In this document: positions 24,162 to 33,040 of the stretch, piece after piece
How positions within the stretch are numbered: the stretch's first letter is position 1
Layout of the letters: the number at the start of each line of letters is the position of its first letter
Origin: an uncultured Saprospiraceae bacterium
Lineage (GTDB): Bacteria; Bacteroidota; Bacteroidia; Chitinophagales; Saprospiraceae
Direction of reading: 5' to 3'
Length of the DNA: 41,914 nt
NCBI GenBank assembly: GCA_937951685.1
Contig: CALFBG010000092.1
Coordinates: forward strand, 1-41,914
The notes under the pieces: generated by a model
The model's input: the letters and a program-made list of their open reading frames with translations, nothing else
Database searches by the model: none
What the model was told of the DNA's origin: nothing
Position numbers and translations under genes: made by a program

Positions 24162-25355
24162 ATGGACCCCCAGATAAGAAAACAATTTAACGAAAACTTT
24201 ACGGAGGAGAAGTATCTCGCCGTACAGGAAACCATCAAAGCATGGTCTGGTCATGCCACTAATTTCAGAGTAGCGGAAACACCGGTCTTTATTCCAAAGG
24301 CTTTGAAAGAGAAATTAATTCTCGCTTGCGAACAAATCACGGATGTTATTTGCCAGCCCAATTTCAAAGCCTTATCAAAAGATGCGATCCTTGCTGGGCA
24401 GTTTGTACCGGGCGAAGATGAACATACCACTTTTCTACAAATGGATTTTGGTATTTGCATTGGTAAAGATGGGGAATTAACGCCTCAGTTGATTGAAGTA
24501 CAAGGTTTTCCTTCGCTTTATTTCTTTCAAGATTTATTGGCTAATGCTTACCAAGAGCATTTCGATATTCCAGCGCATTATAGCCACTTATTTGGTGGAT
24601 TGAACTCGGAAGAGTACATCGCTTTAATGCGAAAGATTTGTATCGGTGATAGTAAGCCCGAAAATGTAGTGCTGCTAGAAGTAGAGCCGGATAAACAAGT
24701 TACGCAAATTGATTTTTGGATTTGTGAACAAAAACTCGGCATCAAAACTTTGTGTGTGACGAAGGTGATTGTCGAAGGAAAAGATTTATACTACGAAGGA
24801 GAAGATGGTCGAAAAATTAAAATTGAGAAAATTATCAATCGGGTTATTTTTGATGAATTAATTCGTCGAGACGACCTAAAGCGGTCTTTCTATTTTACAA
24901 AAGAAGCAAACGTAGAATGGATTGGTCATCCGCATTGGTTCTTTAGAATTAGCAAGCATACCTTGCCATTATTAGATAGCCCTTTCGTGCCTAAATCCTA
25001 TTTTTTAACGGACGTAATTGGGGAAATCAAAGACCTTCATAATTATGTTTTGAAGCCGTTGTACTCTTTCGCAGGCACGGGCGTGATTATCAATTTGAAT
25101 CAGTACGACTTGGACGCGATTAAGGATCCTGAGAATTATATTTTACAACGAAAAGTAGAATATGCTTCCGTTATTCCGACACCAAACGTTGGCGCCAAAT
25201 GCGAAATTCGTATGCTGATGGTTTGGGAAAAGGGTGCTGCTCGACCACAAATCGTCAACAATCTAGCTCGCCTTAGTAAGGGAGAAATGATTGGTGTTCG
25301 ATATAACAAAGATAAAGATTGGGTAGGAGGTAGTGTAGGCTTTTTTGAAAAATAA
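24162..25355 (+). CDS. Second ATP-grasp-like ligase of the amidotransferase operon
   Basis: This 397-residue protein has an ATP-grasp signature near its C-terminus: NYVLKPLYSFAGTGVIIN (Lys about 298 and a Gly-rich loop), an acidic CEIRMLMVW (Glu about 348) and VNNLARLSKG (Asn366/367, Arg370) as likely metal and nucleotide ligands. The N-terminal 280 residues do not match a family I know; they contain LIEVQGFPSLYFFQD, which recalls the substrate part of glutathionylspermidine-synthase or circularly permuted ATP-grasp proteins. So it is probably a ligase of an uncharacterised group. It begins 47 bp after the amidotransferase stop and is followed by a terminator, so it closes the operon. Confidence 0.7.
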   Translation: MDPQIRKQFNENFTEEKYLAVQETIKAWSGHATNFRVAETPVFIPKALKEKLILACEQITDVICQPNFKALSKDAILAGQFVPGEDEHTTFLQMDFGICIGKDGELTPQLIEVQGFPSLYFFQDLLANAYQEHFDIPAHYSHLFGGLNSEEYIALMRKICIGDSKPENVVLLEVEPDKQVTQIDFWICEQKLGIKTLCVTKVIVEGKDLYYEGEDGRKIKIEKIINRVIFDELIRRDDLKRSFYFTKEANVEWIGHPHWFFRISKHTLPLLDSPFVPKSYFLTDVIGEIKDLHNYVLKPLYSFAGTGVIINLNQYDLDAIKDPENYILQRKVEYASVIPTPNVGAKCEIRMLMVWEKGAARPQIVNNLARLSKGEMIGVRYNKDKDWVGGSVGFFEK

Positions 25356-25421
25356 AAGCTACAAACTTTCACTCATCATAAAATAGTCGTTCCCATTGGA
25401 ATGCGATATAAAAAGTTTAAG

Positions 25422-25451
25422 AAAGGCTACGCTGAAGGGTAGCCTTTTTTT
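25422..25451 (+). terminator. Intrinsic terminator of the ATP-grasp/amidotransferase operon
   Basis: AAAGGCTAC (25422-25430) pairs with GTAGCCTTT (25439-25447) around an 8-nt loop and runs into seven T residues. It is 67 bases after the stop of the last gene. Confidence 0.9.
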
Positions 25452-25477
25452 GTAACTACTATTCTTGGTATTATGAT

Positions 25478-25582
25478 TTAACTGTTCTCCCCTTGAAAAA
25501 TTACTTTCTCAAATTGTCCTCCAAAAGGGAAACCTGCTGCATCCATATTAAGCTCACCAATCGTCAATGAAGAGGTCTTCAT
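25478..25582 (-). CDS. Possible 34-residue peptide
   Basis: A short minus-strand frame begins MKTSSLTIGELNMDAAG, continues FPFGGQFEKVIF and ends QGENS. Its composition is protein-like and it has a Gly-Gly pair at residues 21-22, but there is no ribosome-binding site or neighbouring partner to confirm it. It could equally be the remnant of a decayed gene; a shifted upstream frame (MKSVAKVCAHEDLFIDDW) overlaps its beginning. Confidence 0.25.
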   Translation of the reverse strand: MKTSSLTIGELNMDAAGFPFGGQFEKVIFQGENS

Positions 25583-25815
25583 GAGCACATACTTTTGCAA
25601 CAGATTTCATAAATTAGAGCGCGCGATACAAAATAAGCGTAACAATAGATTGGAATCTTAATGAAAATCATCTGCTCCATTGAACTACTTACTAAGTATT
25701 TTCTTAGTTTTACTTTACTTTTCGTAATCCGGGAAAAAAATTTTTTAATGCCGCGAATTGAGGACTAGGTCAGTATTGAATGTCCTTTACTTTTTGGGCG
25801 CTTAAGCCACTAAGG

Positions 25816-26244
25816 CTAAAAAAACGCAATTATCAAATCCTCTTGCGTTTCTACAATCGGATATTGACCTTTATCAATCGTTAAGTTTTGAGTCGCCGTA
25901 ATGGTTGCTAGGTGTAAAACCTTGCTGAAGTCTTCCTCTACCGTAAAAAAATTACGATTGAAATGTTTCTGTATTACCTTATCGTCAAGGTCTTTTTTGG
26001 CAAAGCGAATCGTCAGTTGATTCGGTTCTAAATAACTGATTGTAGCAGTATAATACTTACTACAAAGACATGGTGTCGTTTCAGGAATACCAAAGGATTC
26101 AAGAAGCTCAAGTCGACAAATTCCATAATTATTGCAATTGTTACTTGGTGCACCAAATTGAACTTTTGCGGTAAATTGGATAGGTGGTGAAGCGATCAAT
26201 AAGCTTCCCGCTTTCGAAGTACTACGCTGGATATTATTTCTCAT
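25816..26244 (-). CDS. Cys-containing protein of unknown function, 142 residues
   Basis: I do not recognise a family. The protein has no signal peptide. Its N-terminal third contains VQFGAPSNNCNNYGICRLELL and PETTPCLCSKYY, giving two Cys pairs (CNNYGIC and CLC) that could bind a metal or form disulfides. The C-terminal part has alternating hydrophobic segments (YTATISY, QLTIRFAKKDL, NLTIDKGQYPIVETQEDLIIAFF) suggesting a beta fold. The start is the ATG at 26244. A 46-residue reading frame lies 119 bp upstream on the same strand (26364-26504), and the two may be expressed together. Confidence 0.65.
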   Translation of the reverse strand: MRNNIQRSTSKAGSLLIASPPIQFTAKVQFGAPSNNCNNYGICRLELLESFGIPETTPCLCSKYYTATISYLEPNQLTIRFAKKDLDDKVIQKHFNRNFFTVEEDFSKVLHLATITATQNLTIDKGQYPIVETQEDLIIAFF

Positions 26245-26363
26245 TAAACTATCTTTAAAGTCATAATTGTAAGTGCTTAGACATCAATTTAAAGCTGATC
26301 GGTAAACGCTTGTTTAACTTCGTCCAAGCACTTATTCAGTTGCTGTTACAAGTTTTGCTAAGC

Positions 26364-26504
26364 TTAAACGCCTAGATCATCTTCTATGATGATTTGATGA
26401 ATTTCTTGTTCTTTTTCTGGCGTTAAATTGTCTAAGTCTGAGGGAGCATTAATAACACCAAGAGACATTAAAAGTGCAATTAAAGAGGTCGTGAAAGTGA
26501 GCAT
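26364..26504 (-). CDS. 46-residue microprotein with hydrophobic N-terminus and acidic tail
   Basis: An ATG at 26504 opens a frame of 46 codons that begins MLTFTTSLIALLMSLGVINA (a likely membrane segment or signal peptide), continues PSDLDNLTPEKEQEIHQ and ends IIIEDDLGV at a TAA. The amphipathic layout and the strongly acidic, helix-prone tail look like a real small protein rather than chance. I cannot assign a function; an exported peptide or a small membrane partner for the downstream 142-residue protein are options (inference). Confidence 0.5.
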   Translation of the reverse strand: MLTFTTSLIALLMSLGVINAPSDLDNLTPEKEQEIHQIIIEDDLGV

Positions 26505-26879
26505 AGAAATTGAATTATCGGGGTGATTTAATTGAGTGACAATTCAAATCTAGCGGCAAGCAGGAAGGCTTTTACGGACAGTTTGTAGGGGTTTAGTATA
26601 GTGTTTAAACTTAGCAAAAATGGCGTGAGGTATTTTGTTAGGTATTGATTAACAGAGGTTTATGTTTCGATTACGTTGTGTGGAGGTATTCTCGAAAGCC
26701 TATTTTGAAGCCAAGACAAAAAAAAGAATTATAGCATCAGCTTTTTTGTAAGTTTCTCATCTGTGGTTTCTATATTTACGATTGATTATCAGTGGGTTGT
26801 ATTTTTAGCTCTTAGGCAAAGGGTTAAAAATGGGGGATACAATTTTATATTATAGTTTGCTAAAATGAAATGATTTTAC
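26505..26879. other. Divergent intergenic region between microprotein and 508-residue protein gene
   Basis: It holds a candidate plus-strand promoter at 26746-26778. I see no gene, strong hairpin or repeat in the rest. Confidence 0.5.
26746..26778 (+). promoter_or_regulatory. Candidate promoter of the 508-residue protein gene
   Basis: TTG (26746-26748), a 22-bp spacer and TATATTTA (26771-26778) match the TTG/TAnnTTTG consensus at all but the last base. It lies about 100 bp before the ATG at 26880. Confidence 0.35.
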
Positions 26880-28406
26880 ATGAAACACTTGAAAGAAATC
26901 ATCCAATTGGTGAAAGGGATTCGACTGCGAAGTTCCGATCTAATTACGATGGATCAAGGAGGGGAGACGAAAGTCAATCTCTTCTACGAAAAACTCGCTA
27001 AGGGAGCATTTAAAACGGACTTAGATGCGTCGCAACATTTTTATCAGGCGGGGCCGAATAATTCAAATTATAAGAATTTGAAAAGTACCTTGAAGAGTAG
27101 ATTGATCAACACCTTATTTTTTTTAGAAGAATCCAAGGAATTTAGCGATCGAGAAAATGCACATCTTTACTGTAGTAAAAATATGGCAATTGCTAAGGTT
27201 TTAATTACGCTTAGCGTGCGGTCGTACGCAATTGAAATTTGTCATAAAATTTTGAAAAAAGCCCTTCGCTTTGAGTTGACGGATTACGTGATTGATACTT
27301 GTTTTATTCTGCGATCTCACTATGCGGTCCGAGAAGGAAACATCAAAAGATTTGATTATTATAATCAGCTCCTCAAAGATCATCTCAGTGCAAGAATAGC
27401 GGAGATTCTAGCTGGAGAGCTTTATCTCAAAATATTGATTCCCTACATCAAGAAAAAGTTTGTAAAAAAAGAAACCCACGAACAAGCGGTTGATGCTTTT
27501 TTACAATTAAAGCCTTACTTGAAGACCTCAAGATCTCCCTACCTGCATTATATCGCTTTATACATCGAGTCGTTGACTTACTCTACTATTAATGATTACC
27601 TCAATACCATTGAGGTTTGCAAAAAAGCGGTTTATTTTTTTGAGCAGAAACCTTATAACTACAACACGGCCATTAAGGCTTTTTTGCACCAACAGATTTT
27701 GTGTTATACGCAGCTAAAAATGTACAAGGAGGGAAAAAGTGTCATTGAGAAGAACCTCGCGATCTTGCATCCCGGCAGCTATAATTGGTATGTGAGTATG
27801 GATTTACATTTGATTTTAGCGATTCATTCGCGAGAATATCAAGAAGCCTACTACGCCTTTAATAAAGGAATCAATCACAAAAAGTTTAAGCAACTTAATG
27901 ACCGAACGAAAGAGAAATGGGTGATTTTAGAATCGTATTTACAATTCTTAGCGTACGTAGAAAAAATAATTCCGATTGAGGCTGATAACCGTTTTAGAAG
28001 GTTTAAAATGGGGAAATTCTTGAATAGTGTTCCCACGTTTTCAAAAGATAAACGGGGAATGAATATTCCTATTCTCATCATTCACATTGTTTTTATGATT
28101 GTCAAAAAGGATTATGACGGCGCGATTAATCGGATCGGTGCCATTGAAAAATATTGTACCCGTTACCTGCGGAGAGACGAAAACTTTCGGAGTAATTGCT
28201 TTATTAAAATGTTGATACAAATTCCAATTTCTAGTTTCCACAAGGCAGGCATTAAGCGTCGCTCGGAAAAATACTTGGAGCAGTTGCAATCGGAACCGCT
28301 AGAAGTATCTCGGCAAGCCAACGAAATCGAAATTATCCCTTACGAAGATCTATGGGAAATGATACTCGAAGCACTTGATCATAGTTTTTATCTTTCTAAG
28401 AAATAA
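26880..28406 (+). CDS. Large alpha-helical (TPR-like) protein of unknown function
   Basis: This 508-residue protein opens with LKEIIQLVKGIRLRSSDLI and is rich in Lys, Tyr and Leu. Pairs of helices recur (for example YLNTIEVCKKAVYFFEQKPYNYNTAIKAF and HLILAIHSREYQEAYYAFNKGINHKKF), with spacing like degenerate tetratricopeptide repeats. No signal peptide, catalytic motif or DNA-binding motif is seen, so it is probably a cytoplasmic scaffold protein. I do not recognise a named family. It is transcribed alone, divergent from the microprotein gene, and ends near a minus-strand terminator that serves the next gene. Confidence 0.75.
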   Translation: MKHLKEIIQLVKGIRLRSSDLITMDQGGETKVNLFYEKLAKGAFKTDLDASQHFYQAGPNNSNYKNLKSTLKSRLINTLFFLEESKEFSDRENAHLYCSKNMAIAKVLITLSVRSYAIEICHKILKKALRFELTDYVIDTCFILRSHYAVREGNIKRFDYYNQLLKDHLSARIAEILAGELYLKILIPYIKKKFVKKETHEQAVDAFLQLKPYLKTSRSPYLHYIALYIESLTYSTINDYLNTIEVCKKAVYFFEQKPYNYNTAIKAFLHQQILCYTQLKMYKEGKSVIEKNLAILHPGSYNWYVSMDLHLILAIHSREYQEAYYAFNKGINHKKFKQLNDRTKEKWVILESYLQFLAYVEKIIPIEADNRFRRFKMGKFLNSVPTFSKDKRGMNIPILIIHIVFMIVKKDYDGAINRIGAIEKYCTRYLRRDENFRSNCFIKMLIQIPISSFHKAGIKRRSEKYLEQLQSEPLEVSRQANEIEIIPYEDLWEMILEALDHSFYLSKK

Positions 28407-28429
28407 CGAAGCTAGCCGCGAGATTTAGC

Positions 28430-28467
28430 AAAAAAAAAATCCCGAATTTCATCGTTGAAATTCGGGA
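28430..28467 (-). terminator. Intrinsic terminator of the minus-strand ATP-grasp gene
   Basis: TCCCGAATTTCA (28440-28451) and TGAAATTCGGGA (28456-28467) form a perfect 12-bp stem with a 4-nt loop. On the minus strand ten T residues follow (28430-28439). It is 22 bp after the stop at 28490 and may also end transcripts of the convergent 508-residue gene weakly. Confidence 0.9.
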
Positions 28468-28489
28468 TGTAGATCTCAGTTGAGTGCTG

Positions 28490-29698
28490 CTAATCAGAAG
28501 GTGCACTCGCGTGAAAATCTTGGAAAATTCGATCGGCATAATTATCCAACAGTTCGAGAATTCGATCGCGTTTTTTGGCTTTAACAATCATGCCTACGTG
28601 ATATTCTTTATTTAATCGCCAGCAGATTTCGGGATCGTCAAAACTACTCGTGTCAGGATGAGGAACCCGCGCCAAAGATACGACGATTCCGGCGTGATCC
28701 TTTTTGACTTTAGGTAAAGTATAAGGCGTACCTAATGCCGCCGCCGTTTCAATTCTCGCCCATTCTCCCCATAAGTTGATCCCCGAAGAAAATTCTACCA
28801 TTTCTGCCAAATGAGCACCACCAACCCGAGAAGCCGTTTCTAAAAAATAGAACTTACCGTCGTCTTTACATTTGATAAACTCCGTATGGGAAGCACTGAA
28901 TTGCATCCCAAAAGCTTTCATCACTTTGGCGTTCATTTGCTGTAAAGCTTTATCATCTTTAGAACCAAAGGGAATGGTATGCGATCGGAAAATACCACCA
29001 CCGTGCGCTACTTCCATTGGCGTATTCAAGTACTGAGAAACCCTAGCAAAAACAACTTTTCCTTCTACCGAAAGGGAATCAACGTGATAAACATCTCCGG
29101 GTTTGAATTGCTCAAGCAGATACAAATGTCGCTCGTCGCCTACCATTTCGAGCACTTTCCAAAGTTCTTCTGCGGATTGTATTTTTTTGATGCCCGTTGC
29201 CGAAGCTTCCGAACGAGGCTTGAGCACCCAAGGCGGAGAAACGCTTTTTGTATAAGCATTAATGGCTTCGTCGTTGAAAACGGAACTAAAAGCAGGCACA
29301 GAAATTCCGGCGTCTGCCGCTCGAACCCGCATGGCTAATTTATCTCTAAAATACCGATAGGTAGTTTGTCCCATACCTGGAATTCGGAAGTGTTCTCGCA
29401 CTAGTGCTGCTTTCTCAATATCAAAATCATCCAAAGCTACCACTCGATCAATCTTTCTACTTCGCATCGCGTAGGCAAGTCCCGCAATCACATCCTCCAT
29501 TTTCCAGTCTTCCTTCTCGTCGGCTTCCATATAGAAAGTCTCGTCGATTGATTCCCAAGGCCAAGGCTCTTTTTCTAGATGCTTGGAAGTAATTAAATAA
29601 ACTTTATTACCCGCAGCTTTACAATAGCGAATAAAGTCTTCCCCTTTATAAAAGCTGGCAATACATAAAAAACTAAGCGAGGTATTTTCGTTGGACAT
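28490..29698 (-). CDS. ATP-grasp ligase (carbamoyl-phosphate-synthase/biotin-carboxylase-like fold)
   Basis: This is a 402-residue ATP-grasp enzyme. The ATP-binding Lys and Gly loop read VLKPRSEASATGIKKI, the second nucleotide-binding part LLEQFKPGDVYHVDSLSVEGKV, and the metal site FLETASRVGGAHLAEMVE (Glu near the start, Arg-Val-Gly-Gly loop) matches ligases such as dipeptide or carnosine-type synthases. The N-terminal 110 residues form a PurK-like pre-ATP-grasp domain. The substrate is unknown; amino-acid ligation or amidation is likely for the family. It sits 78 bp downstream of glgC on the same strand and is probably transcribed with the glycogen genes. Confidence 0.85.
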   Translation of the reverse strand: MSNENTSLSFLCIASFYKGEDFIRYCKAAGNKVYLITSKHLEKEPWPWESIDETFYMEADEKEDWKMEDVIAGLAYAMRSRKIDRVVALDDFDIEKAALVREHFRIPGMGQTTYRYFRDKLAMRVRAADAGISVPAFSSVFNDEAINAYTKSVSPPWVLKPRSEASATGIKKIQSAEELWKVLEMVGDERHLYLLEQFKPGDVYHVDSLSVEGKVVFARVSQYLNTPMEVAHGGGIFRSHTIPFGSKDDKALQQMNAKVMKAFGMQFSASHTEFIKCKDDGKFYFLETASRVGGAHLAEMVEFSSGINLWGEWARIETAAALGTPYTLPKVKKDHAGIVVSLARVPHPDTSSFDDPEICWRLNKEYHVGMIVKAKKRDRILELLDNYADRIFQDFHASAPSD

Positions 29699-29776
29699 AA
29701 GGCCTGAGGTTAATAGATTTCTATTTTTTTTTAAAGAACTTTCGAAAAAAGTCTAGTGTATTAAATTACAAAGTAC

Positions 29777-31057
29777 TTAATGCAGCGCTTTTACACCGAT
29801 TTTAGTTCCAGAAGGGATAGTCGCTCCTTTTTTCAAAACGATAATGCCATCTTTAATTAGATAATGTTCTGTAGATTCATCTTCCAAATCATCGTGACCA
29901 ATAATCGAAACATTATCTCCGATGCGGCAATCCTTATCAATGATCGCTTGTTGGATGATGCAATCATTACCAATACCAACCTTGTCTTTATTAGTAAGAA
30001 TTTGTTCAAAGGTTTCATAAAAATCGTTACCCATAACCACCGCTTCCTTAATGATTGAGTTCTCTCCAATTCTAGATCGAATTCCAATAATTGACCGCTC
30101 AATCGTATCGGCGTGAATAATGCAACCTTCCGCCACGACGGCTTGTAAAAAACGTGTCCCAAAAACCTTAGAAGGCGGGAGCATCCGTGGTCGCGTATAA
30201 ATCATTTTTTGATTATCAAATAAATTAAACTTTGGAATGCTATCTGTCAACTCAATATTAGCGTCAAAAAACGAGCGGATACTTCCAATGTCTTCCCAGT
30301 AAGAATTGTGCTGGAAACTAGCTACCGTGTAGCCCGACGTCAGAGAAGAGGGGATGATTTCTTTACCAAAATCAGTAGCGCCTTCGTGTTCTTTGAACAA
30401 CTTGATCAAGGCTTCTTTGTTGAAAATATAAATTCCCATCGACGCTAAATAGTGCTTCCCCGCAGCTTTGTCGGCTGCTCCTACTTCCGAAGCCCAATCT
30501 TTTAAAAGTTCCGTTTTTGGTTTTTCAATAAAACTACTGATAATTCCTTCTTTATCTACTTTCATGATACCAAAGCCCGTGGCATCTTTTGCCGTTACGG
30601 GAATCGTAGCAATCGTAATGTCCGCTTTTTGTTCAATGTGGTAACGCGCAAATTTCTCAAAATCCATCTGGTACAATTGATCACCAGATAAAATGAGGAT
30701 GTAATCAAAATCGTGGTTGCCAAAGTGGTGCATGGATTGTCGCACTGCATCCGCCGTCCCTTGAAACCATTTGTCGCTCGTTCGAGTTTGCTCTGCGGCT
30801 AGGATATCAACAAAACCTTGAGAAAAGGCATCGAAGGAATAAGTATTTTTGATGTGTTGATTGAGCGAAGCTGAATTGAATTGCGTTAAGACAAACATTC
30901 GCTTTACCCCAGAATTTAAACAATTAGAAATAGGAATATCAATTAAACGATATTTTCCTCCGATGGGAACTGCGGGTTTGGATCGTTGTTCCGTCAGTGG
31001 GAATAATCGGGAACCTACACCACCACCTAAAATAAGAGAAATCATCTTAATGACCAT
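29777..31057 (-). CDS. glgC: Glucose-1-phosphate adenylyltransferase
   Basis: This enzyme makes ADP-glucose from glucose-1-phosphate and ATP, the committed step of bacterial glycogen synthesis. The nucleotidyltransferase domain (about 5-270) shows LILGGGVGSRLFPLTEQRSKPAVPIGGKYRLIDIPISNCLNSG, the WFQGTADAVRQ motif and IISFIEKP. A left-handed beta-helix follows (about 300-426) with hexapeptide-type repeats (DCIIQQAIIDKDCRIGDNVSIIG). The length of 426 is normal. The frame has two possible ATGs (31057 and 31045), the second giving MISLILGGG. It lies 142 bp after glgA and continues into the ATP-grasp gene. Confidence 0.96.
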   Translation of the reverse strand: MVIKMISLILGGGVGSRLFPLTEQRSKPAVPIGGKYRLIDIPISNCLNSGVKRMFVLTQFNSASLNQHIKNTYSFDAFSQGFVDILAAEQTRTSDKWFQGTADAVRQSMHHFGNHDFDYILILSGDQLYQMDFEKFARYHIEQKADITIATIPVTAKDATGFGIMKVDKEGIISSFIEKPKTELLKDWASEVGAADKAAGKHYLASMGIYIFNKEALIKLFKEHEGATDFGKEIIPSSLTSGYTVASFQHNSYWEDIGSIRSFFDANIELTDSIPKFNLFDNQKMIYTRPRMLPPSKVFGTRFLQAVVAEGCIIHADTIERSIIGIRSRIGENSIIKEAVVMGNDFYETFEQILTNKDKVGIGNDCIIQQAIIDKDCRIGDNVSIIGHDDLEDESTEHYLIKDGIIVLKKGATIPSGTKIGVKALH

Positions 31058-31199
31058 ATCCGAAATTGTTTTTATAGAAGTTAAATAATGATAGAAGTTG
31101 TTTGAAAAGTATTAGATAAAAAATTCACCCATAATTTTTTAACAACTTTTGAAATGGTGCAAGGCTTTTCGCCAACAACTTTTAGTGGCGCTTACACTG

Positions 31200-32633
31200 C
31201 TATGAATCTGTTAATTGTTGATAAATTTGAATATACTGTGCTGTCGATTTTTCCCAAGAGAAATCTACCGCCATAATGCGCTTCAATAGTTTAGGGAAAA
31301 TGGTTTCATTTTGATGAATATCTACCGCTCGAGCACAAGCCATCAAGGCATCGTCAACGCTAAAGTTATTGAAGGTAATTCCTCTGCCTCCTGGATCTCC
31401 AATGTCAATGATCGAGTCTTTCAATCCACCAATTTTACGGACGATTGGAACGGTTCCGTAGCGCAGTGCATACATCTGATTTAAGCCACAGGGTTCTACT
31501 CGCGAAGGCATAAGCAAGAAGTCAGAACCAGCGTATAGTCGATGCGCTAAAGTTTCGTTGTACTCAATGGAAGCATCGAAGAAACCAGGGAATTGGTGAG
31601 TCATCGCGCGAAATCGATCGTGCAAATAACCTTCTCCCGTTCCCAAAACCAAAAATGCCGCTCGCTGACCACTTTGCAAAAAAGCACTCACCAAATCTGG
31701 AATTAAATCGGCACCTTTTTCTCTTACCAATCGACCGATAAAGGTGATAATCGGTAACTCTTTGTAAATATTAAATCGCTTCGTCAAGAAGTCTTTATTA
31801 CTGGCTTTATAATTGGCAATGCTATCGGTATATTTTTGTACTAAAAAAGGATCCGTTGCAGGGTCCCAAACATTCGCGTCAATCCCATTAAGAATCCCGA
31901 CTGACTTACCCGACTCATGATTGATCAACCACTCTAAGCCATTAGACTTTTGTCGCAATTCATCTAAGTAACTCGGAGAAACCGTCGTTAATCTCCAACA
32001 GTTTTTGATGCCCGCCGCTAAAGGATTAATCGTATCTGCCCAATCTAATAAGCCCCGCGCATTGGCGTCGAATAAAGGCAATAAATACATCTTTCGCCAA
32101 CTAAACGCTCCGTGATATTCTCCGTTGTGAATGGTAAATATGGTTGGCATGTTGGCTAAGCTTTTAAACTCAGGACAATGCTTGACAAAAAATGGGATTA
32201 AGCCTGTGTGGTGATCGTGACAATGCAAAATGGCTGGTCGCTTAGGCATCGCAACAACCCATTGCAAAACGGCTTGTTGAAAACAAATAGCCCGTTCCGT
32301 CTCATCGCGATAACCATAGCCCGAAGCATCAAGGTAGACGCCCGGTCGATCAAACTTACCTGGTATATTAACGACGTAAAGTGGAAAAGAAAGCTCACCT
32401 CCTTGTAATTGCTCAATCGAGTAATAAATCAACTCATCGTGCATCCGCACATGACCTCGATAGATTTCCTGAAAATTTTGTTGTAAAATCCACTTCGTGT
32501 GGTACTTGGGAATAATAACGCCAGTGTCAACTTTTGCTTTATTCAAATAAATAGGCAATGCGCCAACCACGTCTCCTAGTCCACCAGCTTTGGCAGCGGG
32601 ATAGCATTCGGCACTGATGTGTAGTACTCTCAT
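31200..32633 (-). CDS. glgA: Glycogen synthase (ADP-glucose dependent)
   Basis: This GT5-family glucosyltransferase extends alpha-1,4-glucan from ADP-glucose. The N-terminal sequence MRVLHISAECYPAAKAGGLGDVVGALP carries the ADP-glucose-binding KAGGL (Lys15). The C-terminal domain has PIITFIGRLVREKGADLI, the donor-binding FLLMPSRVEPCGLNQMYALRYGTVPIVRKIGGLKDSI (Glu of the GT-B fold) and GITFNNFS. The length of 477 residues matches bacterial GlgA. The ATG at 32633 is the family start. It is upstream of glgC on the same strand; no branching enzyme gene is in the window. Confidence 0.97.
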   Translation of the reverse strand: MRVLHISAECYPAAKAGGLGDVVGALPIYLNKAKVDTGVIIPKYHTKWILQQNFQEIYRGHVRMHDELIYYSIEQLQGGELSFPLYVVNIPGKFDRPGVYLDASGYGYRDETERAICFQQAVLQWVVAMPKRPAILHCHDHHTGLIPFFVKHCPEFKSLANMPTIFTIHNGEYHGAFSWRKMYLLPLFDANARGLLDWADTINPLAAGIKNCWRLTTVSPSYLDELRQKSNGLEWLINHESGKSVGILNGIDANVWDPATDPFLVQKYTDSIANYKASNKDFLTKRFNIYKELPIITFIGRLVREKGADLIPDLVSAFLQSGQRAAFLVLGTGEGYLHDRFRAMTHQFPGFFDASIEYNETLAHRLYAGSDFLLMPSRVEPCGLNQMYALRYGTVPIVRKIGGLKDSIIDIGDPGGRGITFNNFSVDDALMACARAVDIHQNETIFPKLLKRIMAVDFSWEKSTAQYIQIYQQLTDS

Positions 32634-33040
32634 GAATTGATGATGTAGATGTTTGAGCTTATTTAAGTTTATTTATTTAAGAAGCGGTTAATACACTGCA
32701 AGCTAAATGCACTAAAAATTGCCTGACTTTTCGATTCCCAACAACCGCAGTGGGGCTATAAATAATAGCCAAATTTTCCTTAAGGATAGCAGCTGCTTAT
32801 GCTTTCGACTTTAAAATCCAGCAGTTGTCTAAGCGCATATTTAAATTCTCCCATTTCGCTCAATTAATGGATGTTTAAACTTGAACTTAATATAGCATAT
32901 TATTAGCAATTTTCTAGGGAAACCCTAAAAAAAATGTTAGAGATATTTCGTAAATTTAAGCACTGCTCAAACAAAACTTTTTTTGGGAGCATATTTAAAC
33001 TATTGTCGCTGTGCAAAGCTTTCCGTCAAGCTCGGGTAGC
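32634..33040. other. Intergenic region upstream of glgA
   Basis: About 400 bp between the aminopeptidase stop and the glgA start. I see no gene and no clear promoter boxes; the region is AT-rich and probably holds the glgA promoter. Confidence 0.5.

Larger units (their letters stand above)
25356..25815. other. Intergenic region between the ligase operon and the 142-residue protein gene
   Basis: It holds the operon terminator (25422-25451) and a possible 34-residue minus-strand reading frame (25478-25582, listed separately). I see no further gene in the rest. A short 6-bp dyad (ACTAAG/CTTAGT) lies near 25690. Confidence 0.5.
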
